From assembly GCF_001591825.1 (NCBI RefSeq), contig NZ_BCVQ01000040.1, forward strand, positions 1-34,813: a DNA stretch of 34,813 bases, in the 5' to 3' direction. Below, in pieces: positions 15,697 to 23,486 of the stretch. Position 1 is the first letter of the stretch. Every line of letters starts with the position of its first letter. The notes under the pieces were generated by a model that was not told the DNA's origin, searched no databases, and saw nothing but the letters and a program-made list of their open reading frames with translations. Origin of the DNA: Rossellomorea vietnamensis NBRC 101237 (GTDB taxonomy: Bacteria > Bacillota > Bacilli > Bacillales > Bacillaceae_B). The translations under genes and the position numbers were made by a program.

Positions 15697-16428
15697 ATGT
15701 TCGAACAAAAAATCGTCATGATAACGGGTGCTTCAAAGGGGCTCGGGAAGGCTTTGGCTATGAAGTTTGCTGAAGAAGGAGCGAAGGTCGCCATCTGTGC
15801 GAGGAATGCCGGTCCACTAAAGGAAGTTGAAGAAGTATTGAGGGCATTAGGTGCTGAAGTAGTGGCATGTGAGGCAGATGTTTCGAATGCACGGGATGTT
15901 GATCGCTTCGTGTCGGTAACAGAGGAAGTGTGGGGGAGCGTGGATGTCCTGATAAATAATGCTTCTGTGTTTGGGCCGGGGCCACGCCTGTTGGCGGATT
16001 ATCCCGAGGAAGAGTTTATGGAGGTGCTCAGGATCAATACGTTAAACCCATTTTTAGTCACGAAACGGGTTCTCCCCGGTATGATCAGCAGGGGGACGGG
16101 GTCTGTCATAAATATAACGTCAGAAGCAGGCCGAACAGGCTTCGGGGAATGGGGAGCGTATGGGATTTCGAAATTCGCGGTGGAGGGACTGACTCAAACG
16201 TGGGCTGATGAGCTCGACGGGACGGGTGTGCGGGTGAATATGGTGGATCCGGGTGAGATGGACACGGATATGCACGACAAGGCGGTACCCGAATGTGATT
16301 ATCCCTTAGCAAATCCACACGATCACCTGGATGTCTTTCTTTACCTCGCTTCTGATGCTTCGACTATGGAAAATGGTCACAGATTTGAAGCACAGGAATA
16401 TCAAAGGGAAGCGAGGGAGGAGGCATGA
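15697..16428 (+). CDS. Short-chain dehydrogenase/reductase
   Basis: A 243-residue classical SDR. It has the NAD(P) motif TGASKGLGKAL near residue 11, a CEADVSN segment, NNAS at about 88-91, and the catalytic YxxxK as Tyr155 and Lys159 (WGAYGISKFAVEG), followed by VNMVDPGEMDTDM. The start at 15697 is preferred because AAAGGGG lies 8 bp upstream; an in-frame ATG 18 bp earlier would overlap that site. The stop overlaps the start of the QueA-like gene by ATGA, so the two are translationally coupled. The substrate is unknown; the partnership with a QueA-like enzyme is the best clue. Confidence 0.9.
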   Translation: MFEQKIVMITGASKGLGKALAMKFAEEGAKVAICARNAGPLKEVEEVLRALGAEVVACEADVSNARDVDRFVSVTEEVWGSVDVLINNASVFGPGPRLLADYPEEEFMEVLRINTLNPFLVTKRVLPGMISRGTGSVINITSEAGRTGFGEWGAYGISKFAVEGLTQTWADELDGTGVRVNMVDPGEMDTDMHDKAVPECDYPLANPHDHLDVFLYLASDASTMENGHRFEAQEYQREAREEA

Positions 16429-17438
16429 ATGGACGTTCATTTCAAATCCCTTCCCGTTTAAACGCGACGACACCCATCGAGCTTCAGGGGCTTGAAAGGG
16501 ATGACGTAAAGCTGATGGTGCTGGACCGTGAGTACGGTAAGTGTGAACATACTGTATTTAAAAACCTGCCTGATGTTTTACATGAGGGGGATGTGCTTGT
16601 TTTTAATAATAGCAGAACCCTTCCCGCTTCACTCAAAGGGAAGCAGGGAAACCGGAATGTCCATGTTCGCCTTTCCAGAAAACGAGGCGGTAACACGTGG
16701 GAGGCCCTCATCCTTGGGGACGTCCATCAAGCGGGGGAACCGATTGATTTTCCAGGAGGGGTATCTGGGCGCATAAAGGGTCCAGGAAGTGAAAGCCCAC
16801 TTGTACAGCTTGAGTTCAACAAAGGTGACAGTGAGCTGATGGACTTCATTTTCAAATACGGCGAGCCCATCCGTTATGAATACATCTCGGAGCCCTGGCC
16901 CCTGGATTATTATCAGAATATTTATGGATCGGTACCGGGATCCGTTGAAATGGCCTCCGCCGGAAGGGCTTTTACGTGGAGGTTATTACAAGCCTTAAAG
17001 GAAAAAGGGGTGGGCATTGTGTTCATCCAGCTCCACGCAGGCTTAAGTTATTATGGGAATGATCGTTGGCCGATGCCAAAGCACCACCCCGAAGACTATC
17101 GGGTGAGTCCTGAAGCGGTTAACGAGATCCTCCACGCAAAGAATCGGGGGAAAAGGGTCATTGCAGTGGGCACGACGGTGGTACGGGCACTTGAGACGAT
17201 CATGACGCAGCACGGGCAGCTGCAGCCTACTGAAGGTGTTACCAATCTGTATATAACCGGCGATACATCCCTCCAAATCGTAGACGGCCTCATTACAGGG
17301 CTACACGAACCGGAAGCGAGTCATTTGAATCTATTAAAGGCGTTCATGTCCGAGGACAAATTGCGTCATGCCTATCAAACGGCCCTGGCAAAGAACTATA
17401 AATGGCATGAATTCGGGGATATGAATATCATATTGTAA
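16425..17438 (+). CDS. QueA-like S-adenosylmethionine:tRNA ribosyltransferase-isomerase paralogue
   Basis: A 337-residue protein aligned over the full QueA fold (COG0809): LMVLDREYG and GDVLVFNNSRTLPASL near residues 30-65, SVEMASAGRAFTWRLLQAL near 173, a conserved VGTTVVRALETI near 247, IVDGLITGLHEPEASHLNLL near 285 and a C-terminal YKWHEFGDMNIIL. True QueA adds the cyclopentanediol ring precursor to queuosine in tRNA. Several core motifs differ from canonical QueA (ASAGRAFTW for PTAGLHFT, GLHEPEASHL for NFHLPKSTL). The gene is not next to tgt, ruvAB or yajC. It is more likely a paralogue with altered substrate. It is coupled by ATGA to the SDR gene, with GGGAGGAGG as ribosome site. Confidence 0.85.
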   Translation: MNGRSFQIPSRLNATTPIELQGLERDDVKLMVLDREYGKCEHTVFKNLPDVLHEGDVLVFNNSRTLPASLKGKQGNRNVHVRLSRKRGGNTWEALILGDVHQAGEPIDFPGGVSGRIKGPGSESPLVQLEFNKGDSELMDFIFKYGEPIRYEYISEPWPLDYYQNIYGSVPGSVEMASAGRAFTWRLLQALKEKGVGIVFIQLHAGLSYYGNDRWPMPKHHPEDYRVSPEAVNEILHAKNRGKRVIAVGTTVVRALETIMTQHGQLQPTEGVTNLYITGDTSLQIVDGLITGLHEPEASHLNLLKAFMSEDKLRHAYQTALAKNYKWHEFGDMNIIL

Positions 17439-17449
17439 GGAGAATAGAT

Positions 17450-17803
17450 ATGAGACTTCATCACATTGGGATGAATGTAAAGAGCCTGGAGAGGTCAAAG
17501 GAATTTTATCAATCCCACTTTGGCTTTAAGGAAGAAATGGTTTTTAAGTGGGGAAGTGAGAACATCATGTTTCTGAAAAAATGGGATTGCCGGTTGGAGC
17601 TCATAGAGGAATCCGTAGAGGGTGGCTCAACCTGTGCATTCCTTCATATCGCATTGGAAGCCGACGACCTTGAAAAGGAAGTTGAATCCGTAAAAGAGAA
17701 GGGGCTGGTGCCTGTGGAAGGCCCTCTTCTTCTTGAAAATGGATGGAAAGTGGCTTTTTTCTTTGGTCCCGATGGAGAAATCATTGAGTTGATTGAAGAG
17801 TAG
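17450..17803 (+). CDS. VOC/glyoxalase-family protein
   Basis: A 117-residue single VOC domain pair. The first beta-alpha-beta unit begins LHHIGMNVKSLERSKEFYQ, with the metal-site His in HHIG, and the second begins near residue 62 (FLHIALEADDLEKEVE), with the closing GPDGEIIELIE and its Glu. These are the usual positions of metal ligands in glyoxalase-type enzymes, so an isomerase, dioxygenase or resistance-type role is possible. GGAG precedes the ATG 11 bp after the QueA-like gene, so it is the third gene of the operon. Confidence 0.88.
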   Translation: MRLHHIGMNVKSLERSKEFYQSHFGFKEEMVFKWGSENIMFLKKWDCRLELIEESVEGGSTCAFLHIALEADDLEKEVESVKEKGLVPVEGPLLLENGWKVAFFFGPDGEIIELIEE

Positions 17804-17918
17804 AAGGTGATTTATCCCCACCAAACCCATAGGCTTTATGAAATTTTTTTGTCCGGAAATCTGTGATACAGTTATCCGGGTAATAAATGAACTGACTATG
17901 GTGTAGGAAGGGATTTTC

Positions 17919-18563
17919 ATGAATAAAGAAAAGAGTTTACGCTGGTCATTTTTCTTTGTGGGACTGCTCGTGCTGTCGTTTGGCATCAGCTTGACGATCA
18001 AAGGGAAAGACCTTGGAATCGGACCTTGGGATGTATTCCATTATGGGTTATTCAAGCAGCTTGGTCTGACGATCGGGACGTGGTCCATCATTGTGGGCTT
18101 CATCATCCTGTTTGTGACAGGTCTTGGGACCAGGTCATTTCCTAAAGCCGGTGCTTTTATCAATATGCTGTTAATTGGCATTTTCATAGATGTATTCAAT
18201 TTTATACTGCCTGACCCGCATTCTTTCCTAGCGCAGACCATCGTGTTTGCCATTGGGATCGTAGTGATCGGGTATGGAATCGGTCTGTACGTATCAGCGG
18301 ACCTCGGAGCGGGACCGCGGGATAGTCTCATGCTGCTGGTCGTTGAGAAAACGGGTTGGAAAGTTCAATGGGTCCGGAATGGAATGGAAATCATCGTGTT
18401 CTTCTTTGGTTGGTTATTGGGTGGTCCTGTCGGGATCGGTACAGTTATCATCGCCTTGGGACTCGGTTCCATCGTTGGATTTTCATTGCCTCAAAGCAAA
18501 AAGCTGTTACACTTTCTCATTGCAAGACAGATGACTAAACGAGACAATCCTTTAGCAAGCTAA
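17919..18563 (+). CDS. YczE/YyaS/YitT-family membrane protein
   Basis: A 214-residue integral membrane protein with about five to six hydrophobic helices. The opening SLRWSFFFVGLLVLSFGISL, GKDLGIGPWDVFHYGL near residue 28 and SADLGAGPRDSLMLLVVE near 126 form the tandem LGxGPxD motif typical of the YczE/YyaS group. In B. subtilis YczE influences surfactin production; the biochemical function is unknown. AGGAAGGG precedes the ATG. It has its own terminator, overlapping the stop codon. The spacing of 115 bp after the VOC gene suggests a separate transcription unit. Confidence 0.88.
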   Translation: MNKEKSLRWSFFFVGLLVLSFGISLTIKGKDLGIGPWDVFHYGLFKQLGLTIGTWSIIVGFIILFVTGLGTRSFPKAGAFINMLLIGIFIDVFNFILPDPHSFLAQTIVFAIGIVVIGYGIGLYVSADLGAGPRDSLMLLVVEKTGWKVQWVRNGMEIIVFFFGWLLGGPVGIGTVIIALGLGSIVGFSLPQSKKLLHFLIARQMTKRDNPLAS

Positions 18564-18578
18564 GGGTTGTCTTTTTTT
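18541..18578 (+). terminator. Terminator of the YczE-like gene
   Basis: A stem of about 14 bp (left arm from 18541, right arm to 18572, two-base loop AA) is followed by T residues. The stop codon lies inside the hairpin. Confidence 0.8.
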
Positions 18579-18670
18579 ACAGCCTAAAAGGGATTTCAAA
18601 CGATCATACAGAAGTATGAATAGAGTTCTGGTATTCGGGATCTATTATGTGAGAAGGAATGGGTGGGAGT

Positions 18671-18823
18671 ATGAAAGAGCTTGTAGACTATTGTTATCTC
18701 TGTCAAAAGCCCCTCTATTGTTTGGACGGTTTCTTTAACGGTGTTCAAATGGGGGATGGAAAGAGTTGTTGTTTTGAATGTGAGGAACGGAGTCAAAGGG
18801 AGGAGACGTTACATGAGTCATGA
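18671..18823 (+). CDS. Small Cys-rich putative zinc-binding protein, 50 residues
   Basis: The ORF encodes MKELVDYCYLCQKPLYCLDG and continues to a CCFECEERSQREE segment. The CYLC and CFEC pairs give a plausible zinc-ribbon or treble-clef knuckle. A GGTGGGAG site precedes the ATG. Its stop lies 10 bp inside the next gene, whose ATG is at 18813, so translation is likely coupled to the DNA-repair protein. I do not recognise a named family. A metal-binding accessory to the repair protein, or simply a short regulatory upstream ORF, are both possible. Confidence 0.6.
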   Translation: MKELVDYCYLCQKPLYCLDGFFNGVQMGDGKSCCFECEERSQREETLHES

Positions 18824-19508
18824 GTATGCTAATAAACTGATTACCCTATTGAACGATCATCAAAACAGTGAAAACAGGGAAGCCATGGAAGCGTATATGA
18901 GAAATCAATTTGAGTTCTTTGGCATCAGGAGTCCGGAACGCACTGTCTTGCTCCGTGATTTTCTGAAGGAGAACGGTAAGCCGCCTATTGAAGAATTGCC
19001 TGATATTGTCCGTTCTCTCTGGTCCTGCCCTCAGCGGGAATGTCAATACGCCGCTCTCGGCCTGATCGATAAACAATCAAGATACTTAACAAAAGAGCAT
19101 CTTCCCCTTTTGGAAGAAATGATTGTAACGAAATCCTGGTGGGATACGATTGATCATATCGCACCTAATCATGTAGGGAAAATCTATCAAAAAGAAGAAG
19201 ATGACACATACTTAGAGAAATGGATTCAATCAGATAATATGTGGTTGAATCGCATCGCCATACTCCATCAATTGAAATATAAAGAAAAAACCGATGAGGC
19301 GCGCCTTTTCAGATATATCAACATGCACCGTCAATCCAATGAATTCTTTATCCAAAAGGCCATTGGCTGGGCCCTGAGGGAGTATTCAAAAACGAATCCC
19401 GAATCGGTGAAACGTTTCATCGCTTCAGAGGAGCTGGCTCCACTCAGCATTCGGGAAGGATTGAAGCATGTGAATCGAAAAGCTAAGGTGGAGAAAACGG
19501 GAAAGTAG
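18813..19508 (+). CDS. DNA alkylation repair enzyme (AlkD family)
   Basis: A 231-residue, all-helical HEAT-like repeat protein. Features are FFGIRSPERTVLLRDFLKEN near residue 32, LWSCPQRECQYAALGLID near 66, EEMIVTKSWWDTIDHIAPN near 99 (the Trp-Trp-Asp active cleft of AlkD) and MWLNRIAILHQLKYK near 143, ending with FIQKAIGWALREYSK and FIASEELAPLSIREGLKH. AlkD removes N3- and N7-alkylated purines and bulky adducts without base flipping. The ATG at 18813 is used because GGGAGGAG lies 8 bp upstream; the frame extends further but without a site. It overlaps the small Cys-rich gene. Confidence 0.92.
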   Translation: MSHEYANKLITLLNDHQNSENREAMEAYMRNQFEFFGIRSPERTVLLRDFLKENGKPPIEELPDIVRSLWSCPQRECQYAALGLIDKQSRYLTKEHLPLLEEMIVTKSWWDTIDHIAPNHVGKIYQKEEDDTYLEKWIQSDNMWLNRIAILHQLKYKEKTDEARLFRYINMHRQSNEFFIQKAIGWALREYSKTNPESVKRFIASEELAPLSIREGLKHVNRKAKVEKTGK

Positions 19509-19621
19509 CAAGGGGTCATGAAAAGAGATAAGGGGAATTTCCTATTTATTTTTCAGGTATTCACCCAGGCCCCAATCTAGTATAAAGTAAAGAAAGATAG
19601 ATTTGAGAGGGGCATTGGGAT

Positions 19622-20800
19622 ATGAACTGGAATGATTGCATCGAAAGAACGAATACACACTCCGTTAAATGGTCGTTTCCAAAAGGGGATGTGATCCCTA
19701 TGTGTATAGCAGATATGGACTTCCAGGTTTCTTCTGCCATTGTGGAAGCAATGAACAAGAAGGCCCGGCACGGCATTTACGGCTATACGACATTTAGCGA
19801 TCGATACTTTGAGTCCATTATGTCATGGTGGAAAAGGCGTTTCCAGATGGATATTAAGAAAGAATGGATCAGCTTCAGTCCCGGGATCATTCCCGGAATC
19901 AATGTACTGTTGTCCGTTCTGACTGAGCCTGGAGACGGTGTCATCATTCAGGATCCGGTTTATTATCCTTTCTATAGCACGATTGAGAATCACGGCTGTT
20001 CGGTGGTGAAGAATACGTTACTCTACAAAGATGGCGTGTATTCCATCGATTTCGACGATCTGGAAGAGAAAGCGAGCCGGTCAAGAACCAAGATCCTTAT
20101 CCTTTGCAGCCCGCATAATCCTGTCGGTCGGGTGTGGACGGATGAGGAACTGTTGAAAATCGGTGATATCGCCAAACGTCATGATTTATGGATCATCTCT
20201 GACGAAATGCACGGTGATTTAGTGTACGAAGGATTTGAACATATTCCTCTCTTTAAAGTGGATGAGAGTCTGCTTAAGAGAAGCATAGTATGTGCCGCTC
20301 CAAGTAAAACATTTAACATAGCGGGGCTGCAAACCTCCATCCTCCTTATCCCGAATGAAGAGGTAAGGGAAAGGTATCAGGACAAGCTCACCGGCTTTGG
20401 ACTGATGCGCCCGAATGTGTTCGGGATCGAAGGCACCATCGCGGCATATGAGGAAGGGGAACCATGGCTGAATGAGCTCCTGATGGTGTTGGAAGAGAAT
20501 AAACAGTATGTTCATAACTATCTGGATCAGCATCTGCCGGAACTCCGGGCCATCCAGCCACAGGCCACCCATCTGATCTGGATCGACTGCTCAGATCTCG
20601 ACATGCAGGGGGATGAGCTTTGCAGATTCTTCCTGGAAAAAGCACGGGTCAAATTTGACGAAGGCTTCAAATTCGGAGAAAGCGGCCAATCCTTCGTCCG
20701 GATGAACATCGCCTGCCCTAAAGAACGGGTCGACCTTGCCCTGAGAAGAATGCACGAAGCCATACTCGAACACCGGGTAAAAAGCAGGATAAGTAAATAA
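19622..20800 (+). CDS. patB: PatB/MalY-type aminotransferase (cystathionine beta-lyase)
   Basis: A PLP enzyme of 392 residues, fold type I, class I/II. Signatures are WADMDF-type sequence here as CIADMDFQVSSAI near residue 30, GYTTFSDRY, LCSPHNPVGRVW near 162, the Schiff-base lysine Lys229 in APSKTFNIAGLQTS, and the late Arg in SFVRMNIACPKERV near 360. The family cleaves C-S bonds in cystathionine and cysteine conjugates, releasing pyruvate, ammonia and a thiol. GAGGGG precedes the ATG. It is a single gene with its own terminator. B. subtilis PatB is the nearest named protein. Confidence 0.9.
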   Translation: MNWNDCIERTNTHSVKWSFPKGDVIPMCIADMDFQVSSAIVEAMNKKARHGIYGYTTFSDRYFESIMSWWKRRFQMDIKKEWISFSPGIIPGINVLLSVLTEPGDGVIIQDPVYYPFYSTIENHGCSVVKNTLLYKDGVYSIDFDDLEEKASRSRTKILILCSPHNPVGRVWTDEELLKIGDIAKRHDLWIISDEMHGDLVYEGFEHIPLFKVDESLLKRSIVCAAPSKTFNIAGLQTSILLIPNEEVRERYQDKLTGFGLMRPNVFGIEGTIAAYEEGEPWLNELLMVLEENKQYVHNYLDQHLPELRAIQPQATHLIWIDCSDLDMQGDELCRFFLEKARVKFDEGFKFGESGQSFVRMNIACPKERVDLALRRMHEAILEHRVKSRISK

Positions 20801-20808
20801 CAAACGTG

Positions 20809-20845
20809 GATGAACAGAAGTGACGGCTTTTGTTCATCTTTTATT
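20809..20845 (+). terminator. Terminator of patB
   Basis: GATGAACAGAAG (20809-20820) pairs with CTTTTGTTCATC (20827-20838) with one mismatch and a 6-nt loop, followed by T residues. Confidence 0.8.
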
Positions 20846-20920
20846 TTTCCCCCAAATAAAATCAACTAACTTAAACCATTAAGGGAACACTACTATTAAA
20901 CCGAAATCTGAAGATATTTT

Positions 20921-20949
20921 TTGTCCATCACAAAAAAACATGTTAAACT
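20921..20949 (+). promoter_or_regulatory. Sigma-A promoter of the threonine-degradation operon
   Basis: TTGTCC (20921-20926), a 17-bp spacer and TAAACT (20944-20949) form a reasonable vegetative promoter 108 bp before kbl. The leader up to 21056 is AT-rich and shows no clear hairpin. Confidence 0.5.
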
Positions 20950-21023
20950 AAAAAATAGAACAATCCTTAGAAAACACAAAGAATCAACTGATAAATAATG
21001 TATTTTTGGAGTGGACATTTGTT

Positions 21024-21038
21024 TTTAAAACGCTTACA
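21024..21038 (+). promoter_or_regulatory. cre-like site before kbl
   Basis: TTTAAAACGCTTACA fits the cre consensus at all fixed positions but one (G to T in the left half). It lies 19 bp before the kbl start and downstream of the proposed promoter, a position that would act as a transcription roadblock. Confidence 0.5.
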
Positions 21039-21056
21039 TAACAGGAGGACGAGTAT

Positions 21057-22247
21057 ATGACAAGCAAGACATTAGATCACTTTTTACAAGAGAACCTTGA
21101 AGATTTAAAATCACGCGGTTTGTATAATGAAATCGATCCATTGCAAGGTGCAAATGGACCGGTGATCACCATTAACGGGAAAAAGCTCGTGAACCTATCT
21201 TCCAATAACTATCTTGGACTTGCTACAGATGAACGCCTGAAAAAGGTAGCGATTGAAGCGGTGAAAGAATATGGTGTGGGAGCAGGAGCGGTCCGTACGA
21301 TCAACGGTACGCTGGATCTTCACGTGAAGCTTGAGGAAAAGCTTGCGAAATTCAAAGGAACAGAAGCGGCGATTGCCTATCAATCCGGTTTCAACTGTAA
21401 TATGGCGGCTATTTCAGCGGTAATGGACAAAAATGATGCCATCCTTTCAGATGAACTGAATCACGCATCCATCATTGACGGGTGCCGCCTGTCAAAAGCC
21501 AACATCATCCGTTTTGGTCATTCCGATATGGAAGATCTTCGTGCGAAAGCGAAAGAAGCGAAGGAATCCGGTCAATACAACAAAATCATGATCATCACAG
21601 ACGGCGTATTCTCTATGGACGGGGATGTATGTAAGCTTCCTGAAATCGTTGAAATCGCTGAAGAGTTCGATATCATGACGTATGTAGACGATGCCCACGG
21701 TTCCGGTGTCCTTGGAAAAGGTGCAGGAACAGTCAAGCACTTTGGTCTGTCTGATAAAGTCGACTTCCAAATGGGTACATTATCGAAAGCAATCGGGGTA
21801 GTCGGCGGATATGTGGCCGGAACACAAAACCTGATCGATTGGTTAAAGGTCCGTTCCCGTCCATTCCTATTCTCTACATCCTTGACACCTGCAGATGTGA
21901 CGGCTTGTACGGAAGCACTTGATCTTATCATGAATTCCACAGAACTACAGGATAATATGTGGGAAAACAGCCGTTATTTGAAAGAAGAGCTGACGAAGCT
22001 TGGATTCGATATCGGAAACAGTGAAACACCCATCACACCTGTCATCATCGGTGAGGAACAGGCAACGCAGAACTTCAGTAAGCGTCTGTATGAAGAAGGG
22101 GTTTATGCTAAATCCATCGTGTTCCCGACTGTACCAAGGGGAACAGGCCGTGTCAGAAACATGCCTTCCGCTGCACATACGAAGGAAATGCTTGATCAGG
22201 CGATTTCAGCGTATGAGAAAGTCGGAAAAGAAATGGGTATTATCTAA
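21057..22247 (+). CDS. kbl: Glycine C-acetyltransferase (2-amino-3-ketobutyrate CoA ligase)
   Basis: This PLP enzyme cleaves 2-amino-3-oxobutanoate with CoA into glycine and acetyl-CoA, the second step of threonine breakdown. The 396-residue protein follows the alpha-oxoamine synthase pattern: [18 protein letters not shown] near residue 43, [11 protein letters not shown] near 75, [13 protein letters not shown] near 131, [11 protein letters not shown] near 205, Lys244 in [14 protein letters not shown] as the PLP lysine and [20 protein letters not shown] near 353. AGGAGG precedes the ATG. It is the first gene of a two-gene operon with threonine dehydrogenase. Confidence 0.95.
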   Translation: MTSKTLDHFLQENLEDLKSRGLYNEIDPLQGANGPVITINGKKLVNLSSNNYLGLATDERLKKVAIEAVKEYGVGAGAVRTINGTLDLHVKLEEKLAKFKGTEAAIAYQSGFNCNMAAISAVMDKNDAILSDELNHASIIDGCRLSKANIIRFGHSDMEDLRAKAKEAKESGQYNKIMIITDGVFSMDGDVCKLPEIVEIAEEFDIMTYVDDAHGSGVLGKGAGTVKHFGLSDKVDFQMGTLSKAIGVVGGYVAGTQNLIDWLKVRSRPFLFSTSLTPADVTACTEALDLIMNSTELQDNMWENSRYLKEELTKLGFDIGNSETPITPVIIGEEQATQNFSKRLYEEGVYAKSIVFPTVPRGTGRVRNMPSAAHTKEMLDQAISAYEKVGKEMGII

Positions 22248-22337
22248 TCAAACAGGACAAATCGTATAGGGTGCGACTTACATAGCCGGCCCTCTATGTT
22301 TACGATATCACCAAAGGTAAATGCAGGAGGAAAGACG

Positions 22338-23279
22338 ATGAAAAAGATTTTAGTAACGGGTGCACTTGGACAAATCGGATCCGAGCTCACCAATAGAATG
22401 CGCGAAGTATACGGTTCGGATAACGTCATCGCAACGGATATCCGTGAAACCGATAGTCCGGTCGTGAAAAATGGACCGTTTGAACAACTTGACGTCACCA
22501 ATGGCGAGAAAATGTTTGATATTGCTAAAACACATAACGTGGATACGGTCATTCACCTGGCCGCTCTATTATCTGCGACTGCAGAAGCGAAGCCGCTGCT
22601 TGCATGGAACCTGAACATGGGCGGGCTTGTGAATGCCCTTGAGACATCAAGAGAATTAGGCTGCCAATTCTTCACACCGAGTTCCATCGGAGCATTCGGT
22701 CCCTCTACACCGAAGGATTCAACGCCTCAGGATACGATCATGCGCCCTACGACCATGTACGGAGTGAACAAAGTATCAGGTGAGCTTCTTTCAGATTACT
22801 ACTTCACGAAATTCGGAGTGGATACAAGAGGATTGCGTTTCCCTGGACTCATTTCATATGAGACCCTACCAGGTGGTGGAACGACGGACTATGCGGTAGA
22901 AATCTACTACGAAGCGATCAAAAATAATGAGTATACTTCCTATATTGGTGAGGGTACTTACATGGATATGATGTATATGCCCGACGCCCTTAATGCGATC
23001 ATCGACCTGATGGAAGCGGACGGATCTAAGCTTCTGCACCGTAATTCCTTCAACGTGTCAGCCATGAGCGTGGCTCCTGAAGACATCGCCGGGGCGATCC
23101 GCGTTCACCAGCCGGACTTCAAACTGAATTATAACGTTGATCCCGTTCGCCAGAGCATTGCCGAGAGCTGGCCAAACGCCATCGATTCCAGTGCAGCCAT
23201 GAACGAATGGGGCTTTAAAGCGGAATACGATTTAGCCAAGATGACATCGGATATGCTAGATAAACTGAAAACGAAATAA
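22338..23279 (+). CDS. tdh: SDR-type L-threonine 3-dehydrogenase
   Basis: This NAD-dependent enzyme oxidises threonine to 2-amino-3-oxobutanoate, the substrate of the upstream Kbl. The 313-residue protein belongs to the extended SDR (epimerase-like) family: [11 protein letters not shown] near residue 8, [22 protein letters not shown] near 75, [12 protein letters not shown] near 116, and Tyr141 and Lys145 in [11 protein letters not shown]. It is unrelated to the zinc-dependent (MDR) Tdh of B. subtilis and E. coli. The start at 22338 lies behind AGGAGGAAAG; a longer frame from 22296 has no ribosome site. The gene pair gives a complete threonine-to-glycine path. Confidence 0.9.
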   Translation: MKKILVTGALGQIGSELTNRMREVYGSDNVIATDIRETDSPVVKNGPFEQLDVTNGEKMFDIAKTHNVDTVIHLAALLSATAEAKPLLAWNLNMGGLVNALETSRELGCQFFTPSSIGAFGPSTPKDSTPQDTIMRPTTMYGVNKVSGELLSDYYFTKFGVDTRGLRFPGLISYETLPGGGTTDYAVEIYYEAIKNNEYTSYIGEGTYMDMMYMPDALNAIIDLMEADGSKLLHRNSFNVSAMSVAPEDIAGAIRVHQPDFKLNYNVDPVRQSIAESWPNAIDSSAAMNEWGFKAEYDLAKMTSDMLDKLKTK

Positions 23280-23284
23280 GAGAG

Positions 23285-23320
23285 AGGGATCCCTGTGAAG
23301 CCGTTCATGGGGATCCTTTT
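23285..23320 (+). terminator. Terminator of the kbl-tdh operon
   Basis: GGATCCC (23285-23291) pairs with GGGATCC (23308-23314), followed by six T residues. The stem is short but GC-rich. Confidence 0.7.
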
Positions 23321-23348
23321 TTGGTGTCTTTGAAAATACGACAAAAAA

Positions 23349-23378
23349 TGACAATATCTTATAAGACCATGATATAAT
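23349..23378 (+). promoter_or_regulatory. Probable promoter of the membrane protein/kinase operon
   Basis: A consensus TATAAT (23373-23378) has TGACAA 18 bp upstream. The start codon follows about 109 bp later. A one-mismatch 0A-box-like TTTGTCGTA (minus) lies just upstream near 23338-23346. Confidence 0.45.
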
Positions 23379-23486
23379 GAAAGAGAAATGTAAGACAGAT
23401 AACTCCCTTTTGTGGAAAAAAATGGTGAATACTTCACTGGACTATGCTAAACTTCAAGTCTAACGCATTCCGAAGGGGGATTTCAG

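Noticed and set aside
16425..17438. Calling the gene canonical queA
   Set aside because: Core motifs diverge and the tgt/ruv context is absent, so only a QueA-like paralogue is claimed.
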